A DNA stretch of 64,000 nucleotides from Syntrophaceae bacterium (GTDB lineage Bacteria; Desulfobacterota; Syntrophia; Syntrophales; PHBD01). The DNA lies in contig JABLXX010000003.1 of assembly GCA_013177825.1 (NCBI GenBank), forward strand, positions 124,001 to 188,000. The letters are read 5' to 3'. Each line of letters opens with the position of its first letter. Position 1 is the stretch's first letter. Both the position numbers and the translations under genes were made by a program. Under the pieces are notes generated by a model. It made no database searches and had not been told where the DNA came from. It saw only the letters and a list, made by a program, of their open reading frames with translations. This document shows positions 33,452 through 42,001 of the stretch, one piece after another.

Positions 33452-34702
33452 ATGAAGTTTTCCAGTTACCGCATATCCGGGGAAATCAAGAAAAACCTGG
33501 ACCATCTCGGCTTCAAGAGGCCTACGGACATCCAGTTCAAGGCCATTCCTTCCATCATGAACGGAGAAGACGTCCTGGCCGTCGCGCAGACGGGAACGGG
33601 GAAAACCGCGGCCTTCGCCATTCCCGTCGTCGACCGGATCCACCGGGCCAAAAGCAGCAGGCGCTCCACCGGCATCCGCTGCCTCGTCATGGTTCCGACC
33701 CGCGAGCTGGCCTTGCAGATCGGAGACGTGTTCATGAGCATCGCCAGGCATACGAACGCGACGGTTTATTCACTCCACGGGGGTGTGGAGCAGGATTCAC
33801 AGGTCAAAAGGCTTCAGGACGGCATCGACATCCTGGTTGCAACCCCGGGGCGGATGTTCGATCTCATCCACCAGGGACACCTCCGCCTGGATCGCATCGA
33901 CACGCTGATCCTCGATGAGGCCGACCGCATGCTGGACCTGGGTTTCATCGAGGACATCCAGTCCGTGAAAAGAAAGCTCACCCGGCCCCACCAGACCCTG
34001 TTCTTTTCCGCGACCATCAACCCGGAGATCAAGAAGCTTGCGTTCTCCCAGGTGAAAAGCAACGCCATCCGGATCCAGATATCCCCGGAGGATCCCGTTT
34101 CAAAAAATGTTTCCCACGCGGTGATGTTCGTGGAGATGGACGACAAGCGGTTTTTCCTGGAGAAATTCGTCCGGGAGCACCCCGAAAGCAGGCTCATTGT
34201 CTTTGTCAGGACCCGCGTCCGCGCCGAGCGGGTCGCGAAAGCAATGGAAAGAGTCCGGATTCCCGTGGTCTCCATTCACGGCGCGAAAGACCAGGATGAA
34301 AGAACCGCCGTGATGAAGCGGTTCCGGGACGGAGACTGCAACATCCTGATCGCCACGGACGTCAGCGCGCGCGGGATTGATGTCCCGGACGTCCGCTACG
34401 TCATAAACTACGATCTGCCGGAGAAGCCGGAGAACTATGTCCATCGGGTCGGGAGAACCGGACGGGGCGTCAACAAGGGGGTTGCACTCTCGTTCTGCAG
34501 CGAGGATGAGAAAGCGCGCCTGGGGGAGATCCAGCAGTTTTTGAACAAAGAGATTGAAGTGATCAAAATCGATAAAAGGGATTATGCCAGGACGCTCGAC
34601 GTTTCCGGGGAGGAAACCGGCCTGCAGGCGATGATCGAGGAGCACGAGGCATGGCTCAGGGCGAAGAAGAAGAAAAAATCCCCCCGGGGCAAGGCAAAGT
34701 AA
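33452..34702 (+). CDS. DEAD-box ATP-dependent RNA helicase (RhlE-like)
   Basis: The protein has 416 residues and both RecA-like domains: motif Q region (DHLGFKRPTDIQ), motif I AQTGTGKTAA, PTRELALQ (Ia), DILVATPGRMFDL, motif II LILDEADRMLDLGF, motif III FFSATI, and in the second domain RLIVFVRTRVRA, ATDVSARGIDVPD (V) and HRVGRTGR (VI). The C-terminal tail is very basic (AKKKKKSPRGK), likely RNA binding. The short form resembles RhlE, which helps ribosome assembly and RNA turnover. AAGGAGG at 33443-33449 sets the ATG at 33452. It starts 70 bases after the hexokinase gene. Confidence 0.9.
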   Translation: MKFSSYRISGEIKKNLDHLGFKRPTDIQFKAIPSIMNGEDVLAVAQTGTGKTAAFAIPVVDRIHRAKSSRRSTGIRCLVMVPTRELALQIGDVFMSIARHTNATVYSLHGGVEQDSQVKRLQDGIDILVATPGRMFDLIHQGHLRLDRIDTLILDEADRMLDLGFIEDIQSVKRKLTRPHQTLFFSATINPEIKKLAFSQVKSNAIRIQISPEDPVSKNVSHAVMFVEMDDKRFFLEKFVREHPESRLIVFVRTRVRAERVAKAMERVRIPVVSIHGAKDQDERTAVMKRFRDGDCNILIATDVSARGIDVPDVRYVINYDLPEKPENYVHRVGRTGRGVNKGVALSFCSEDEKARLGEIQQFLNKEIEVIKIDKRDYARTLDVSGEETGLQAMIEEHEAWLRAKKKKKSPRGKAK

Positions 34703-34740
34703 CGGAAACAGCAAATGCAGCAGGTCATGGAGGTCTGGAC

Positions 34741-35754
34741 ATGAAAAACGGGGTCCCCGGCGCCGTCGCGAAAAAATCGTTCAAGCATTCGTTGGCTCTT
34801 TTGGCAGCAATCGTTTGCCTTTTGGCGGCGACTCCTGCGGATCCTGCCCAGCCGGCGCTGCTCGATGCCGGCATGAGTCCCGATCGGGCCGTGTGGGCAT
34901 TCGACCGGGATGTGCAGGATGCCGCGAAGGATGTCCGGTTCTGGATGCGCGTCCAGAGGCAGGGAAATCTGAATCAATACGGCACGTTTGATTACTATTT
35001 CAGGATACGGGTATTCCGGCCGGACGGTTCGGAGGTGTGGGACACGCAGTACGGCTTCAACGAACAGGGATATTCCGAGCAGACCTTCACCTTCCCGAAC
35101 TTCTTTTATGACCGGAGCCCGGACAAGCGATCGCCTTCCTACGGCACCTGGAAAGTCAGAACCGCCGTTGTTGAAAAAAATTCAAAAAGGGAAGTCTCGG
35201 TGAAGGAATACCCGCTTCAGTTTATCGATGGCAGGAAAACGGCGTCCTCGTCGACCGCGGGTCCCGCCGCGGGAGGCGGCAAACCGTTTCCCGTTCCCCG
35301 TTTTCAGCACGGGAAATGGACCTTGAAGGACTGGGGCATCGGCATCTACGACGAGGTTGTCACGGGGAGCAATACGTATGACCGGGAAATCAGGGAGCTT
35401 GAATCCCGGGACACCTTCTCGGTCAGGGAGGTTATGAATGCCTGGGCGAAAGGACACAAGTTCGGCGCCCTGCTTGCCGGTCCGCCCGTCCGGACGTACG
35501 TCGACAGCAACAGCATGCCCCTGTATCTCTTCGGCTATGTCCTGAAGCGGCCCGGCGGCGAAATCGACGGCCGGAACCCGCAGCACCGGGTCAGCCAGTA
35601 TTGCAACAACCCGGGTTCGCTGATCTTCCCGTTCGACCTGAGAAAGCCGGGTCGTTACCGCATGGAGTTCCTGCTGAGGGAGCGCGACAGGCCTTCATGG
35701 GAAGAATCCTCCTGGGTTCCCATTGGCGGTATCGATTTCACCCTGACCGAATAG
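34741..35754 (+). CDS. Exported protein of unknown function
   Basis: The protein has 337 residues and a signal peptide (KKSFKHSLALLAAIVCLLAATPADPAQ, to about residue 37, split here for length as basic then hydrophobic then Ala/Pro). The mature region contains WAFDRDVQDAAKDVRFWMR, a segment typical of beta-sandwich domains, WKVRTAVVEKN and YDEVVTGSNTY, and the C-terminus ends IGGIDFTLTE. I do not recognise a family. The ATG at 34741 follows GGAGGTCTGGAC and is better than an in-frame ATG at 34651 that would overlap the helicase gene. Likely an envelope beta-rich binding protein, but this is only inferred from the leader and composition. Confidence 0.6.
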   Translation: MKNGVPGAVAKKSFKHSLALLAAIVCLLAATPADPAQPALLDAGMSPDRAVWAFDRDVQDAAKDVRFWMRVQRQGNLNQYGTFDYYFRIRVFRPDGSEVWDTQYGFNEQGYSEQTFTFPNFFYDRSPDKRSPSYGTWKVRTAVVEKNSKREVSVKEYPLQFIDGRKTASSSTAGPAAGGGKPFPVPRFQHGKWTLKDWGIGIYDEVVTGSNTYDREIRELESRDTFSVREVMNAWAKGHKFGALLAGPPVRTYVDSNSMPLYLFGYVLKRPGGEIDGRNPQHRVSQYCNNPGSLIFPFDLRKPGRYRMEFLLRERDRPSWEESSWVPIGGIDFTLTE

Positions 35755-35799
35755 AGCGGGAGGTTCCGGAGGTCTTTTTCAGCAGAGGCATCCCGCGGC

Positions 35800-35828
35800 T
35801 TGACAGGACGGCTTCGGTCCCTGATAAC
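35800..35828 (+). promoter_or_regulatory. Sigma-70 promoter for the M48 protease gene
   Basis: TTGACA (35800-35805), 17-base spacer and GATAAC (35823-35828) fit a sigma-70 promoter; transcription would begin near 35835, about 75 bases before the protease ATG at 35911. Confidence 0.55.
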
Positions 35829-35910
35829 CTGTAACCGGTCAAATGGAACGGGAAACGGGTTCAATCGTAAACGGAAACCGGGTGATGTGCCAAATAGGGA
35901 GGTGTGAATC

Positions 35911-36855
35911 ATGAAAAAGAATCTCACCCTTTTTGCCGTGTTGTTGCTGTTACTGGTTGTTTCCTGCGCCCCAACGGGCAGCTCGCGCTATCGCGAAGGC
36001 AGCAACGTGGGGCAGGAGACCGGCATGACGGTGCAGGACGAGCGGCGTCTGACGGAGGAAGCGCTTCCCAAGATGATGAAAGACTTTCCTCCGGCCCAAA
36101 ACCAGGAGCTGCAGAGGTACGTTTCCAGTCTGGGCATGAAAATCGTCAGGGCGAACAACCTGGAAGGCAACCCCTACCATTACGATTTCACGGTTGTCGA
36201 CGTCGTCGATGTCAACGCGTTTGCGATGCCGGCGGGAAAGATCTTTGTGACCGCGCCGCTGATCGCCGCGGCATCCAATGAAGCCGAGCTGGCCGGAGTC
36301 ATTTCCCACGAGATCGGCCATGTCGTTGCCAGGCACTCGGCGGAGCGTATGTATGCCATGGAAAAGGCCCAGAAGAAGACCTGGCTGTACGCGGCGGGCG
36401 GGGCCGTGGTTGGGGCGGCCGCCGGACTCGGCCTGGGAGCGGTTCTATGCGAAAAGGGGGACACGGCATGCCTGGCGAAAGCGGCGGCCTTGGGAGGAGT
36501 CGTCGGGGCAGGGGGGGGCCTGCTCGCGCAGAAATACACCTTCCTGGTCAATTCGCGGGAAGACGAGATGGAGGCGGATCGTCTCGGATTCCGATATGCC
36601 GTGGGCAGCGGATACGACAAGGACCAGGTCGGGAAATTCTACGAGAAGCTTCTCATCATGGAAAAGAAGTCGCAGCAGGGCGGCGGTCCTGTCTTGAAGA
36701 GTCTTGCCGATGCGATGAGCACGCACCCTCCCAGCGAGGAGAGGGTAAGGCAGATGAACGACCTGGCCGCGAAAAGTCCGGAAAGAAAGGCCGTTACGAA
36801 TACCCCGGCATTCAACCGGGCCAGACAGCTGGCGGCGGGAATGCAGAAGAAATAA
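35911..36855 (+). CDS. M48-family metalloprotease lipoprotein (BepA/YcaL-like)
   Basis: The protein has 314 residues. The leader ends VVSC with Cys19 as the lipid anchor. The zinc motif is H133-E-I-G-H137, in ISHEIGHVVARHSAER, and the third ligand Glu is likely in SREDEMEADRLGFRYA (about 208-223). A Gly-rich hydrophobic insert (about 155-175) may interact with the membrane. This fits the periplasmic M48 proteases that clear or repair misfolded outer-membrane proteins. It ends with a hairpin terminator. The start is confirmed by GGGAGGTGTGAATC upstream. Confidence 0.9.
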   Translation: MKKNLTLFAVLLLLLVVSCAPTGSSRYREGSNVGQETGMTVQDERRLTEEALPKMMKDFPPAQNQELQRYVSSLGMKIVRANNLEGNPYHYDFTVVDVVDVNAFAMPAGKIFVTAPLIAAASNEAELAGVISHEIGHVVARHSAERMYAMEKAQKKTWLYAAGGAVVGAAAGLGLGAVLCEKGDTACLAKAAALGGVVGAGGGLLAQKYTFLVNSREDEMEADRLGFRYAVGSGYDKDQVGKFYEKLLIMEKKSQQGGGPVLKSLADAMSTHPPSEERVRQMNDLAAKSPERKAVTNTPAFNRARQLAAGMQKK

Positions 36856-36868
36856 CGGCGGCGGCAAG

Positions 36869-36900
36869 GCCTTCCCGGCAATGGGAAGGCTTTCTCTTTT
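36869..36900 (+). terminator. Rho-independent terminator of the M48 gene
   Basis: Stem GCCTTCCC / GGGAAGGC (36869-36876 and 36883-36890) with a 6-base loop, then TTTCTCTTTT. This is a standard intrinsic terminator immediately after the protease stop codon. Confidence 0.75.
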
Positions 36901-37003
36901 GCCCGGCGACACGGATTGCAGCTTGGGGGCGGAAATCAGACGTTAAATGTGATACAGGACGCGAAACGGCGAGCATTCCGTTCGCGCGGGAATACTTCGA
37001 GTC

Positions 37004-37612
37004 ATGCGGGCCGTATCCATGAGAATCAGCCTTCATCACATTTTTGTCGCCGTCGTGGTTGTCCTGTTCGGCGCCTCTCTTTTCTTCACGGTCCAGGTGG
37101 TCGCCTTCAAGAAGAGCCTGGCGCCCGGCTCCGCCGCCCCGGGCCTGAAAAGCGGCCAGGCGGCGGTCGTCACGAACATCATCGACGGCGACGAGGTGAT
37201 CGTCAAGTGGGGCGAAGAGTCGCTCCGGGTCCGGCTTCTCGGGATCTATTCCTATGATCCGACCGCCGACGATCCCCTGGTCAAACCCATGGCCAGGCAG
37301 GCGTTTCTCCACCTGGACCGAACCCTGCTCAATCAGAATGTGGAAATTGTCTTCGACGAGCTGAAGTTCGATTCGCGGAAGCGGCTCCTCGCCTATCTCC
37401 AGAAGGGCGGCGCCGACGTCGGTCTGGAGATGATCGCCGGGGGCCTGGCCCTGGCCTACACGAAATACCCCTTCTCCAGGATGAATCCCTATCTGCTGGC
37501 GCAGGAGAACGCCATGCAGGACAAGGCGGGTCTCTGGGCGGACCGGCAGCTGGCCCTCCGGTCCAGCCAGCTGAAGATCCTCTGGGATGCGGAAAGGACG
37601 AGGGGAGACTGA
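37004..37612 (+). CDS. Membrane-anchored staphylococcal-nuclease-fold protein
   Basis: The protein has 202 residues: an N-terminal signal anchor (IFVAVVVVLFGASLFFTVQVV, about 13-33), then an SNase-like barrel with VVTNIIDGDEVIV, LRVRLLGIYSYDP and SRKRLLAYL. In micrococcal nuclease the metal and catalytic residues lie in DGDT and RLIGIDTPE. Here the Asp40 position reads Tyr and the Glu43 position reads Asp (in IYSYD), whereas the Arg of RLLAYL is kept. Activity may be altered or lost. The start could be ATG 37004 or ATG 37019 (signal anchor intact in both). It is followed 2 bases later by the K+ channel gene, so the two are one operon. Confidence 0.7.
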   Translation: MRAVSMRISLHHIFVAVVVVLFGASLFFTVQVVAFKKSLAPGSAAPGLKSGQAAVVTNIIDGDEVIVKWGEESLRVRLLGIYSYDPTADDPLVKPMARQAFLHLDRTLLNQNVEIVFDELKFDSRKRLLAYLQKGGADVGLEMIAGGLALAYTKYPFSRMNPYLLAQENAMQDKAGLWADRQLALRSSQLKILWDAERTRGD

Positions 37613-37614
37613 CC

Positions 37615-38670
37615 GTGTACCGGATCCTTCAGTTCTTCCTGCGAAAAAGCCGGGTCCTCACGGCGGCGAACATCAGGGTGAAGGCCTCCGCGTTCTTCGT
37701 GCTGCTCCTCTGGTACGCGGCCTCGGGCTTCCTGTATTTCGAGCTTCCGGGAAAGCCCGACCTGAACTGGGCGGACGCACTCTGGTGGGCCCTGGTGACG
37801 ATGGCGACGGTCGGCTACGGGGATTTGTTTCCCGTCACCCCGGCAGGGCGCTATCTCGTCGGCGTTCCGGCGATGGTCTTCGGAATCGGTTTCCTGGGCT
37901 ATCTGATCTCCGAGATCGCCGGAACCATCCTTGAAACCCGGTCCAGGAGGCTGAAAGGCATGATCGACATCACGGCGAAAAACCACATCCTGATCGTCAA
38001 TTTCAACCAGATCGACAAGGTGTTGAAACTGGTCCGGGAGCTGAAATCGGACCCGTCGACAAGGGACAGGGGCATCTGTCTCGTCGACGACACGCTGGAG
38101 GAACTCCCGGCGGAGCTCCTCGCAAAGGGCATCCTGTTTTTCAAGGGCGACCCGACCCGGCGGGAGGTCCTGCGGGGGGCGAACATCGCCGAGGCGAGCC
38201 ATGTCATCATCCTGGCGAAGAACCCCGCCGACGTCCACTCCGACGACCGGAACCTGGCGACGACCCTGGTGATCGAGAGCCTGAACCCCCGGGTCTTTTC
38301 CGTGGTGGAGGCGGTCAGCGAGGAGAAAATCGAACAGCTGCGCATGGCCGGCGCCGACAGCGTCGTCTGCGCCTCGGAGCTGGCCGCCGGCCTGATCGTC
38401 CAGGAGCTGCAGGATCCCGGCATCCAGGACGTCATCCAGGACTTGGTCAGCGACATCGGGGGACACCAGATCTATTTCGTCCCCATCCGGCAAATGGCGC
38501 GGTGGGACTACGGAGAGCTGGTCAACTGGGGGCTTGCCAACGGCCACACGGTCATCGGGCTGGCCCGGGAAGGGGCCCCGATGCTCAACTGCCGGGCGGC
38601 GGAGTCCGTCCGGGAGACCGACCGGGCCATCGTCATCAGCGGCACCCGGGCGGACGGGGTCGTCGTTTAG
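37615..38670 (+). CDS. Two-helix potassium channel with RCK/TrkA-N domain
   Basis: The protein has 351 residues. Transmembrane helices are at about 25-42 and 83-106 with the selectivity filter MATVGYGD (63-70) between them. The cytoplasmic part begins with a TrkA-N/RCK Rossmann domain (HILIVNFNQIDKVLKLV, 124-140) followed by a C-terminal regulatory region. It forms a tetrameric K+ pore gated by an RCK ring that binds nucleotide or ions, like MthK and Kch-type channels. The start is GTG at 37615, which follows the nuclease-like stop; the leader region has GGGGAG. The GTG and tight spacing imply translation coupled to the upstream gene. Confidence 0.9.
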   Translation: MYRILQFFLRKSRVLTAANIRVKASAFFVLLLWYAASGFLYFELPGKPDLNWADALWWALVTMATVGYGDLFPVTPAGRYLVGVPAMVFGIGFLGYLISEIAGTILETRSRRLKGMIDITAKNHILIVNFNQIDKVLKLVRELKSDPSTRDRGICLVDDTLEELPAELLAKGILFFKGDPTRREVLRGANIAEASHVIILAKNPADVHSDDRNLATTLVIESLNPRVFSVVEAVSEEKIEQLRMAGADSVVCASELAAGLIVQELQDPGIQDVIQDLVSDIGGHQIYFVPIRQMARWDYGELVNWGLANGHTVIGLAREGAPMLNCRAAESVRETDRAIVISGTRADGVVV

Positions 38671-38787
38671 GATGTGATCCTCTTCGGACCGGCACCGTCC
38701 CGTGTTTGCCGGCGGGACGTTCAGCCTGCCCGCCCGTGTTCCTTCCGGCGGCGTGGCAGAAAGACAATACAAGGAGCGACAAAACCG

Positions 38788-39528
38788 ATGAAAATCTGCA
38801 TGCGACTGGCCGTCATGGCCGGACTGGCCGTCTTTCTTGCAAGCGGCTGCAGCAGCCCGGTCCTGAAGCAGGACATCCCCGTATCGACCAATCCGATGGG
38901 TGCCAGAATCTATGCCAACGGACAGCCCGTGGGGATGACGCCGGGCACTGTTTCGCTGGAGCGGAACCGCAGTCATATCCTGACCCTGGTCAAGGAGAAC
39001 TACCGCCAGGAGGACGTGGTGATCGAAAGGCTGTACCAGAAAGACAAGGCCTATCTGAAAGCGATCCAGGCGGGTGTCCGTTCGGGCCTCTTTTTCAAGG
39101 ATGCCGCCATGGGCGTCGGCAGCAGCATGACGTCGCTCTCCTCGCAGGAAGAGACGGGGGAAGCCTATATTCTTTATCCGCCGGCCGTCAAGGTGGCCCT
39201 GACACCGCTGGGCGGCATCGGCGGGAACGATCCGGTCGCGCCGTCCGCACCGTCGTCGCCGGGCGCCGTCTCACCGGACCGGTCGGCAGGGTACGGCGAG
39301 GCCCCGCGAATGGCCGATAAGGACTTTGCCCGAGAGGTCGTCAAAATGGGCGCCGGCGCTGCGCTGACCCAGGTCAAACCCATCGGGAAGAAGGTGGAGA
39401 CCTCTTCCTCGTCCAGGAGCTACGTCACTCCGGGCGGGACCATGGTAACGGAAAAATCGAGCACGTCGGTCGGCGTCGGCATCAACCCCGCGGGGCTGGT
39501 CGACGTCATCGATACGCTGTTCAAGTAG
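38788..39528 (+). CDS. PEGA-domain lipoprotein
   Basis: The protein has 246 residues. A lipobox LASG-C21 ends the leader. The PEGA-like domain spans about 27-80 with STNPMGARIYANGQPVG and MTPGTVSLERN, typical of surface carbohydrate- or protein-binding beta sandwiches. The middle is low-complexity (Ser/Pro/Gly) and the C-terminus is glycine-rich. Located 117 bases after the K+ channel gene with its own AAGGAG site (38771-38776). The function is unknown; cell-surface attachment is inferred from the lipobox and PEGA domain. Confidence 0.75.
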   Translation: MKICMRLAVMAGLAVFLASGCSSPVLKQDIPVSTNPMGARIYANGQPVGMTPGTVSLERNRSHILTLVKENYRQEDVVIERLYQKDKAYLKAIQAGVRSGLFFKDAAMGVGSSMTSLSSQEETGEAYILYPPAVKVALTPLGGIGGNDPVAPSAPSSPGAVSPDRSAGYGEAPRMADKDFAREVVKMGAGAALTQVKPIGKKVETSSSSRSYVTPGGTMVTEKSSTSVGVGINPAGLVDVIDTLFK

Positions 39529-39584
39529 GTTGCCGAACGGCGCCGTGCGCATCCTTACAGTGCCGGAGGGAAAAGGAGTAGTAT

Positions 39585-40058
39585 ATGAGAAAGAGCGTGC
39601 TGATCATTCTGTGGGTCATCCTGATCCTTGTTCCGGCGTCGACGGCCTGCGCGGTGGGTCTCGCCGCCCTTGACCGGGTGAGTGTCCTCATGACGAAAAC
39701 ACAGGTGATTTCCATCCTGGGTGTGCCAGCCGAAGTAACGTCGATGGGCCCCCTGAAGGTCGAGCTGTACCGCGTCACCGGTGCGAGTCCCCTGGTGAGT
39801 GCGGGCTGCATCTACGAAAAGGAAGCGACGCTGGCCGGGATCGTCTTCATCTTCCAGGGGGATCTCACGATCGAGACGGCGAAGAGGCTGCGGGAGAACG
39901 GATTCACCCTTTCCGGAGGAAGGGGGACCGCCGTTCGCCTGTCGGGGAAAGACGACGATACGGGCCTCCCCGTGATCGTCACGATCGACGTGAACAACGA
40001 ACTGATGACGGTCATCGCCTTCGAGAAGGGATTTTTCGAACGGAACGTACAGCACTGA
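39585..40058 (+). CDS. Exported hypothetical protein, BamE/SmpA-like
   Basis: This 157-residue protein has a signal peptide (VLIILWVILILVPASTACA, residues 5-23) and a small alpha/beta domain. The phrase MTKTQVISILGVPAEVTSMGP resembles the early helix-turn of SmpA/BamE-like outer-membrane lipoproteins, but there is no clear lipobox and the match is loose. GTASG-like elements and VIVTIDVNNELMTVIAF follow. It is 56 bases after the PEGA lipoprotein gene and has GGAG at 39572-39575. Function unknown. Confidence 0.6.
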   Translation: MRKSVLIILWVILILVPASTACAVGLAALDRVSVLMTKTQVISILGVPAEVTSMGPLKVELYRVTGASPLVSAGCIYEKEATLAGIVFIFQGDLTIETAKRLRENGFTLSGGRGTAVRLSGKDDDTGLPVIVTIDVNNELMTVIAFEKGFFERNVQH

Positions 40059-40198
40059 TCGGGCGGCCGCATGCCGGCACACCCGAACCGGTCACCCGCT
40101 TCAGGAGCTTCCGTCCGGGTGTCCGGGGAAGAAAGACGGGAACATTCAATCCGGGCGTTGCATTGCCGGCTCGCGCCCGGAGAAGGACACAGGCCGGC

Positions 40199-40708
40199 GT
40201 GATCACATTCGACATGGAAAACTGGAAGAGGGTGCGCGAAGCGACGCCTGACCATTTCGACGGCTGGCTTGAACTGGCAAGGGAGGTCGAACCTCTGTTC
40301 GGCCCCATGGTGGACGATGCGGCTTTCCGGGAGGGCTTGAAGCGGGCGATTGAAGAGAAAATCGCCTGGTGTATCGAGGAGCCGGAAGAGCAGGACCGCT
40401 CCGCGTTTCGCGGCGGTATCGTCGCTTCGAGGGAGGCAAACGAGATTCTCTGGCTCGCGGTGTCCGGGGACCACCGGGGACGGGGAACGGGGGCGGCCCT
40501 GCTGTCCGAGGCAATCGGACGCCTGGATCGGAGCCGGCCGATCACCGTGACGACATTCGACGACACGATCCCGGACGGACTTCCCGCAAGGAGGCTTTAC
40601 CAGCGATTCGGATTCGAGGATTCGGCTGCCGCGGGCTTGAATCCAGCCGGAATCCCAACGGTCACGATGACCCTGATGGAAAAGGGGGCACGGGGAGGGG
40701 AGGGCTGA
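40199..40708 (+). CDS. GNAT-family N-acetyltransferase
   Basis: About 169 residues from the GTG at 40199. The acetyl-CoA motif A is ILWLAVSGDHRGRGTGAALL (about 82-101), with RGRGTG forming the pyrophosphate loop, and motif B is GLPARRLYQRFGFED near 130-145. The acceptor substrate cannot be told from sequence. The N-terminal start is uncertain: GTG 40199 has a distant AAGGA, while the ATG at 40214 has no clear site. It precedes the selenoprotein gene by 34 bases on the same strand. Confidence 0.75.
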   Translation: MITFDMENWKRVREATPDHFDGWLELAREVEPLFGPMVDDAAFREGLKRAIEEKIAWCIEEPEEQDRSAFRGGIVASREANEILWLAVSGDHRGRGTGAALLSEAIGRLDRSRPITVTTFDDTIPDGLPARRLYQRFGFEDSAAAGLNPAGIPTVTMTLMEKGARGGEG

Positions 40709-40742
40709 CCCGTTTTCTCCCAATAGGAAAAAGGAGGGTGCC

Positions 40743-41216
40743 ATGACGCCGGACGAAATGAAGGACAGGGCAATCCAGATTATGTTGAAGAGGTTCCATT
40801 GAAGCCAGGCGGTTCTTGCGGTTGCGCAGGAAAAACTGGGGCAGGAAGCAAACGAGGGGCTGATCCGGGCCATGGGACCGTTCGGTGCGGGCCTGGCGGC
40901 TACCGGCGAGGTATGCGGGAACGTTATCGGCGCTCTCGCCGCGTTCGGCCTGATGTTCAGCCGCAGCAGGGAGGAGGAGCGGGAAAGTCCCCTGATGTGG
41001 TCGTATTCTCAGCAGTTTCAGCGACGCTTCCGGGAGGAGATCGGCCGGGGAAGCATTCTCTGCCGCGACCTGATCGGCGTGGACTGGCAGGACAAGGCCC
41101 AGGCGAAAGATTTCCATGCCGGTGAAAAGTACCGGGAGTGCCTGCGGATCACCGGTGAAACCGCGAAAATCTTGGGTGGGATGATCGAGCAGTATCTCTT
41201 GTCTCAGCGGGCTTGA
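40743..41216 (+). CDS. C_GCAxxG_C_C-family redox selenoprotein (UGA = Sec20)
   Basis: Read through the in-frame TGA at 40800-40802, this gene gives 157 residues. The ATG at 40743 is 4 bases after AAGGAGGG. The protein fits the C_GCAxxG_C_C family of small redox proteins: its four conserved Cys positions fall at residue 20 (here U, in KRFH-U-SQAVLAV), then Cys in EVCGNVIGAL, in ILCRDLIG and in YRECLRIT. The UGA thus sits exactly where the family has its first Cys. A hairpin just downstream meets the bacterial SECIS rules. Standard annotation would end the gene at 40802 or start it at 40872. Function is inferred as thiol/selenol redox chemistry; partner unknown. A simple nonsense mutation is the alternative. 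Confidence 0.8.
40803..40839 (+). promoter_or_regulatory. Candidate bacterial SECIS element
   Basis: Immediately after the UGA, an inner 8-bp stem (40813-40820 with 40825-40832, including one G-T wobble) closes a GTTG loop, and an outer 4-bp stem (40805-40808 with 40836-40839) is separated by a small internal loop. The loop starts 18 bases after the UGA, inside the 16-37 range known for bSECIS, and has the G-U in the apical loop. Confidence 0.7.
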
Positions 41217-41276
41217 GTCTTCCACCGTCCCGGTAGGAAAACGGTGCCGGACGTCTTGATTCGGGAGGGATGTAAG

Positions 41277-41813
41277 ATGAATACCATCGATCGGATGACC
41301 AGGGACGAGATCGTCGAGTTCTTGAACCGCTCCTGGATGACCCATGACGGGATGTGGTTCTACAACTGCTTCAAGGAATGCGGCATCGAGACGGCCAACC
41401 GGCTCAACAAGGCGGCGATCCGGTCCATGGCGCCCATGGAGATGGCCAGGATGAAAAAAGCCCTGGGCATCGTGGCGGAGAGGATCGAATCCTTCGCGGA
41501 ATTCAAGGATTTCTTCACGGGCGCCGCCCGCTTCTGCATCCCGCCGTTCATGAACGGGAAGTTCGATACGTCCCGTGAAAACACCCTGCACTGGGAATTT
41601 GCGCCCAAGAACTGCTTTGCCTACAAGGGGATGGTCAGAATCGGGGCCATCGACGGGTACGAGTGCGGGGTCATCTACCGGCTTGCCTGCTGGTTCGACG
41701 CCCTGGGTCTCAAGTACAGGGCAACGCCGGAAATCACGGGCTGCCGGATGCGGTCGGGGGACACCTGCGAGGGCGAATTTGTCTTCGACTTCGGCACGTT
41801 TGCCGCGTCCTGA
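41277..41813 (+). CDS. DUF6125-like protein
   Basis: This 178-residue soluble protein starts MNTIDRMTRDEIVEFLNRSW and contains WMTHDGMWFYNCFKECGIE and MAPMEMARMKKALGI, text typical of DUF6125 (L-2-amino-thiazoline-carboxylate hydrolase-like) proteins of anaerobes. The C-terminal half holds cysteines in GYECGVIYRLACWFD and GDTCEGEFVFDFG that could bind metal or act in redox. The ATG at 41277 follows GGGAGGG (41263-41269); the in-frame start at 41244 has no such site. It lies 60 bases after the selenoprotein and is probably co-transcribed; a shared substrate is a reasonable guess but unproven. Confidence 0.7.
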   Translation: MNTIDRMTRDEIVEFLNRSWMTHDGMWFYNCFKECGIETANRLNKAAIRSMAPMEMARMKKALGIVAERIESFAEFKDFFTGAARFCIPPFMNGKFDTSRENTLHWEFAPKNCFAYKGMVRIGAIDGYECGVIYRLACWFDALGLKYRATPEITGCRMRSGDTCEGEFVFDFGTFAAS

Positions 41814-41827
41814 TCCGCCGTTCCGGG

Positions 41828-41848
41828 AAAAGGGAGCAGACCCCTTTT
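41828..41848 (+). repeat. Short inverted repeat AAAAGGG/CCCTTTT
   Basis: AAAAGGG (41828-41834) pairs with CCCTTTT (41842-41848) around a 7-base loop. No run of T follows, so it may be a weak terminator or one copy of a dispersed palindrome rather than a functional signal. Confidence 0.4.
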
Positions 41849-42001
41849 CGGCAAAAGCATGAGGAAGTAGAAGAGAGATCTGATACCGCTCATCCAGTCA
41901 TAACGGGTATTCCGGGAGGAGGACCTGTCGCCGAAGGTCCGGCTGGTGTCCCTGGAAAAAATCAACGATGGCCGCCCGCGGGCGGAGGGAGGGACAGGAG
42001 A

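Noticed and set aside
40872-41216. Start of a 114-residue gene at the ATG 40872
   Set aside because: It lacks a ribosome site and the first Cys position of its family; the fuller frame from 40743 through the UGA explains all features better.
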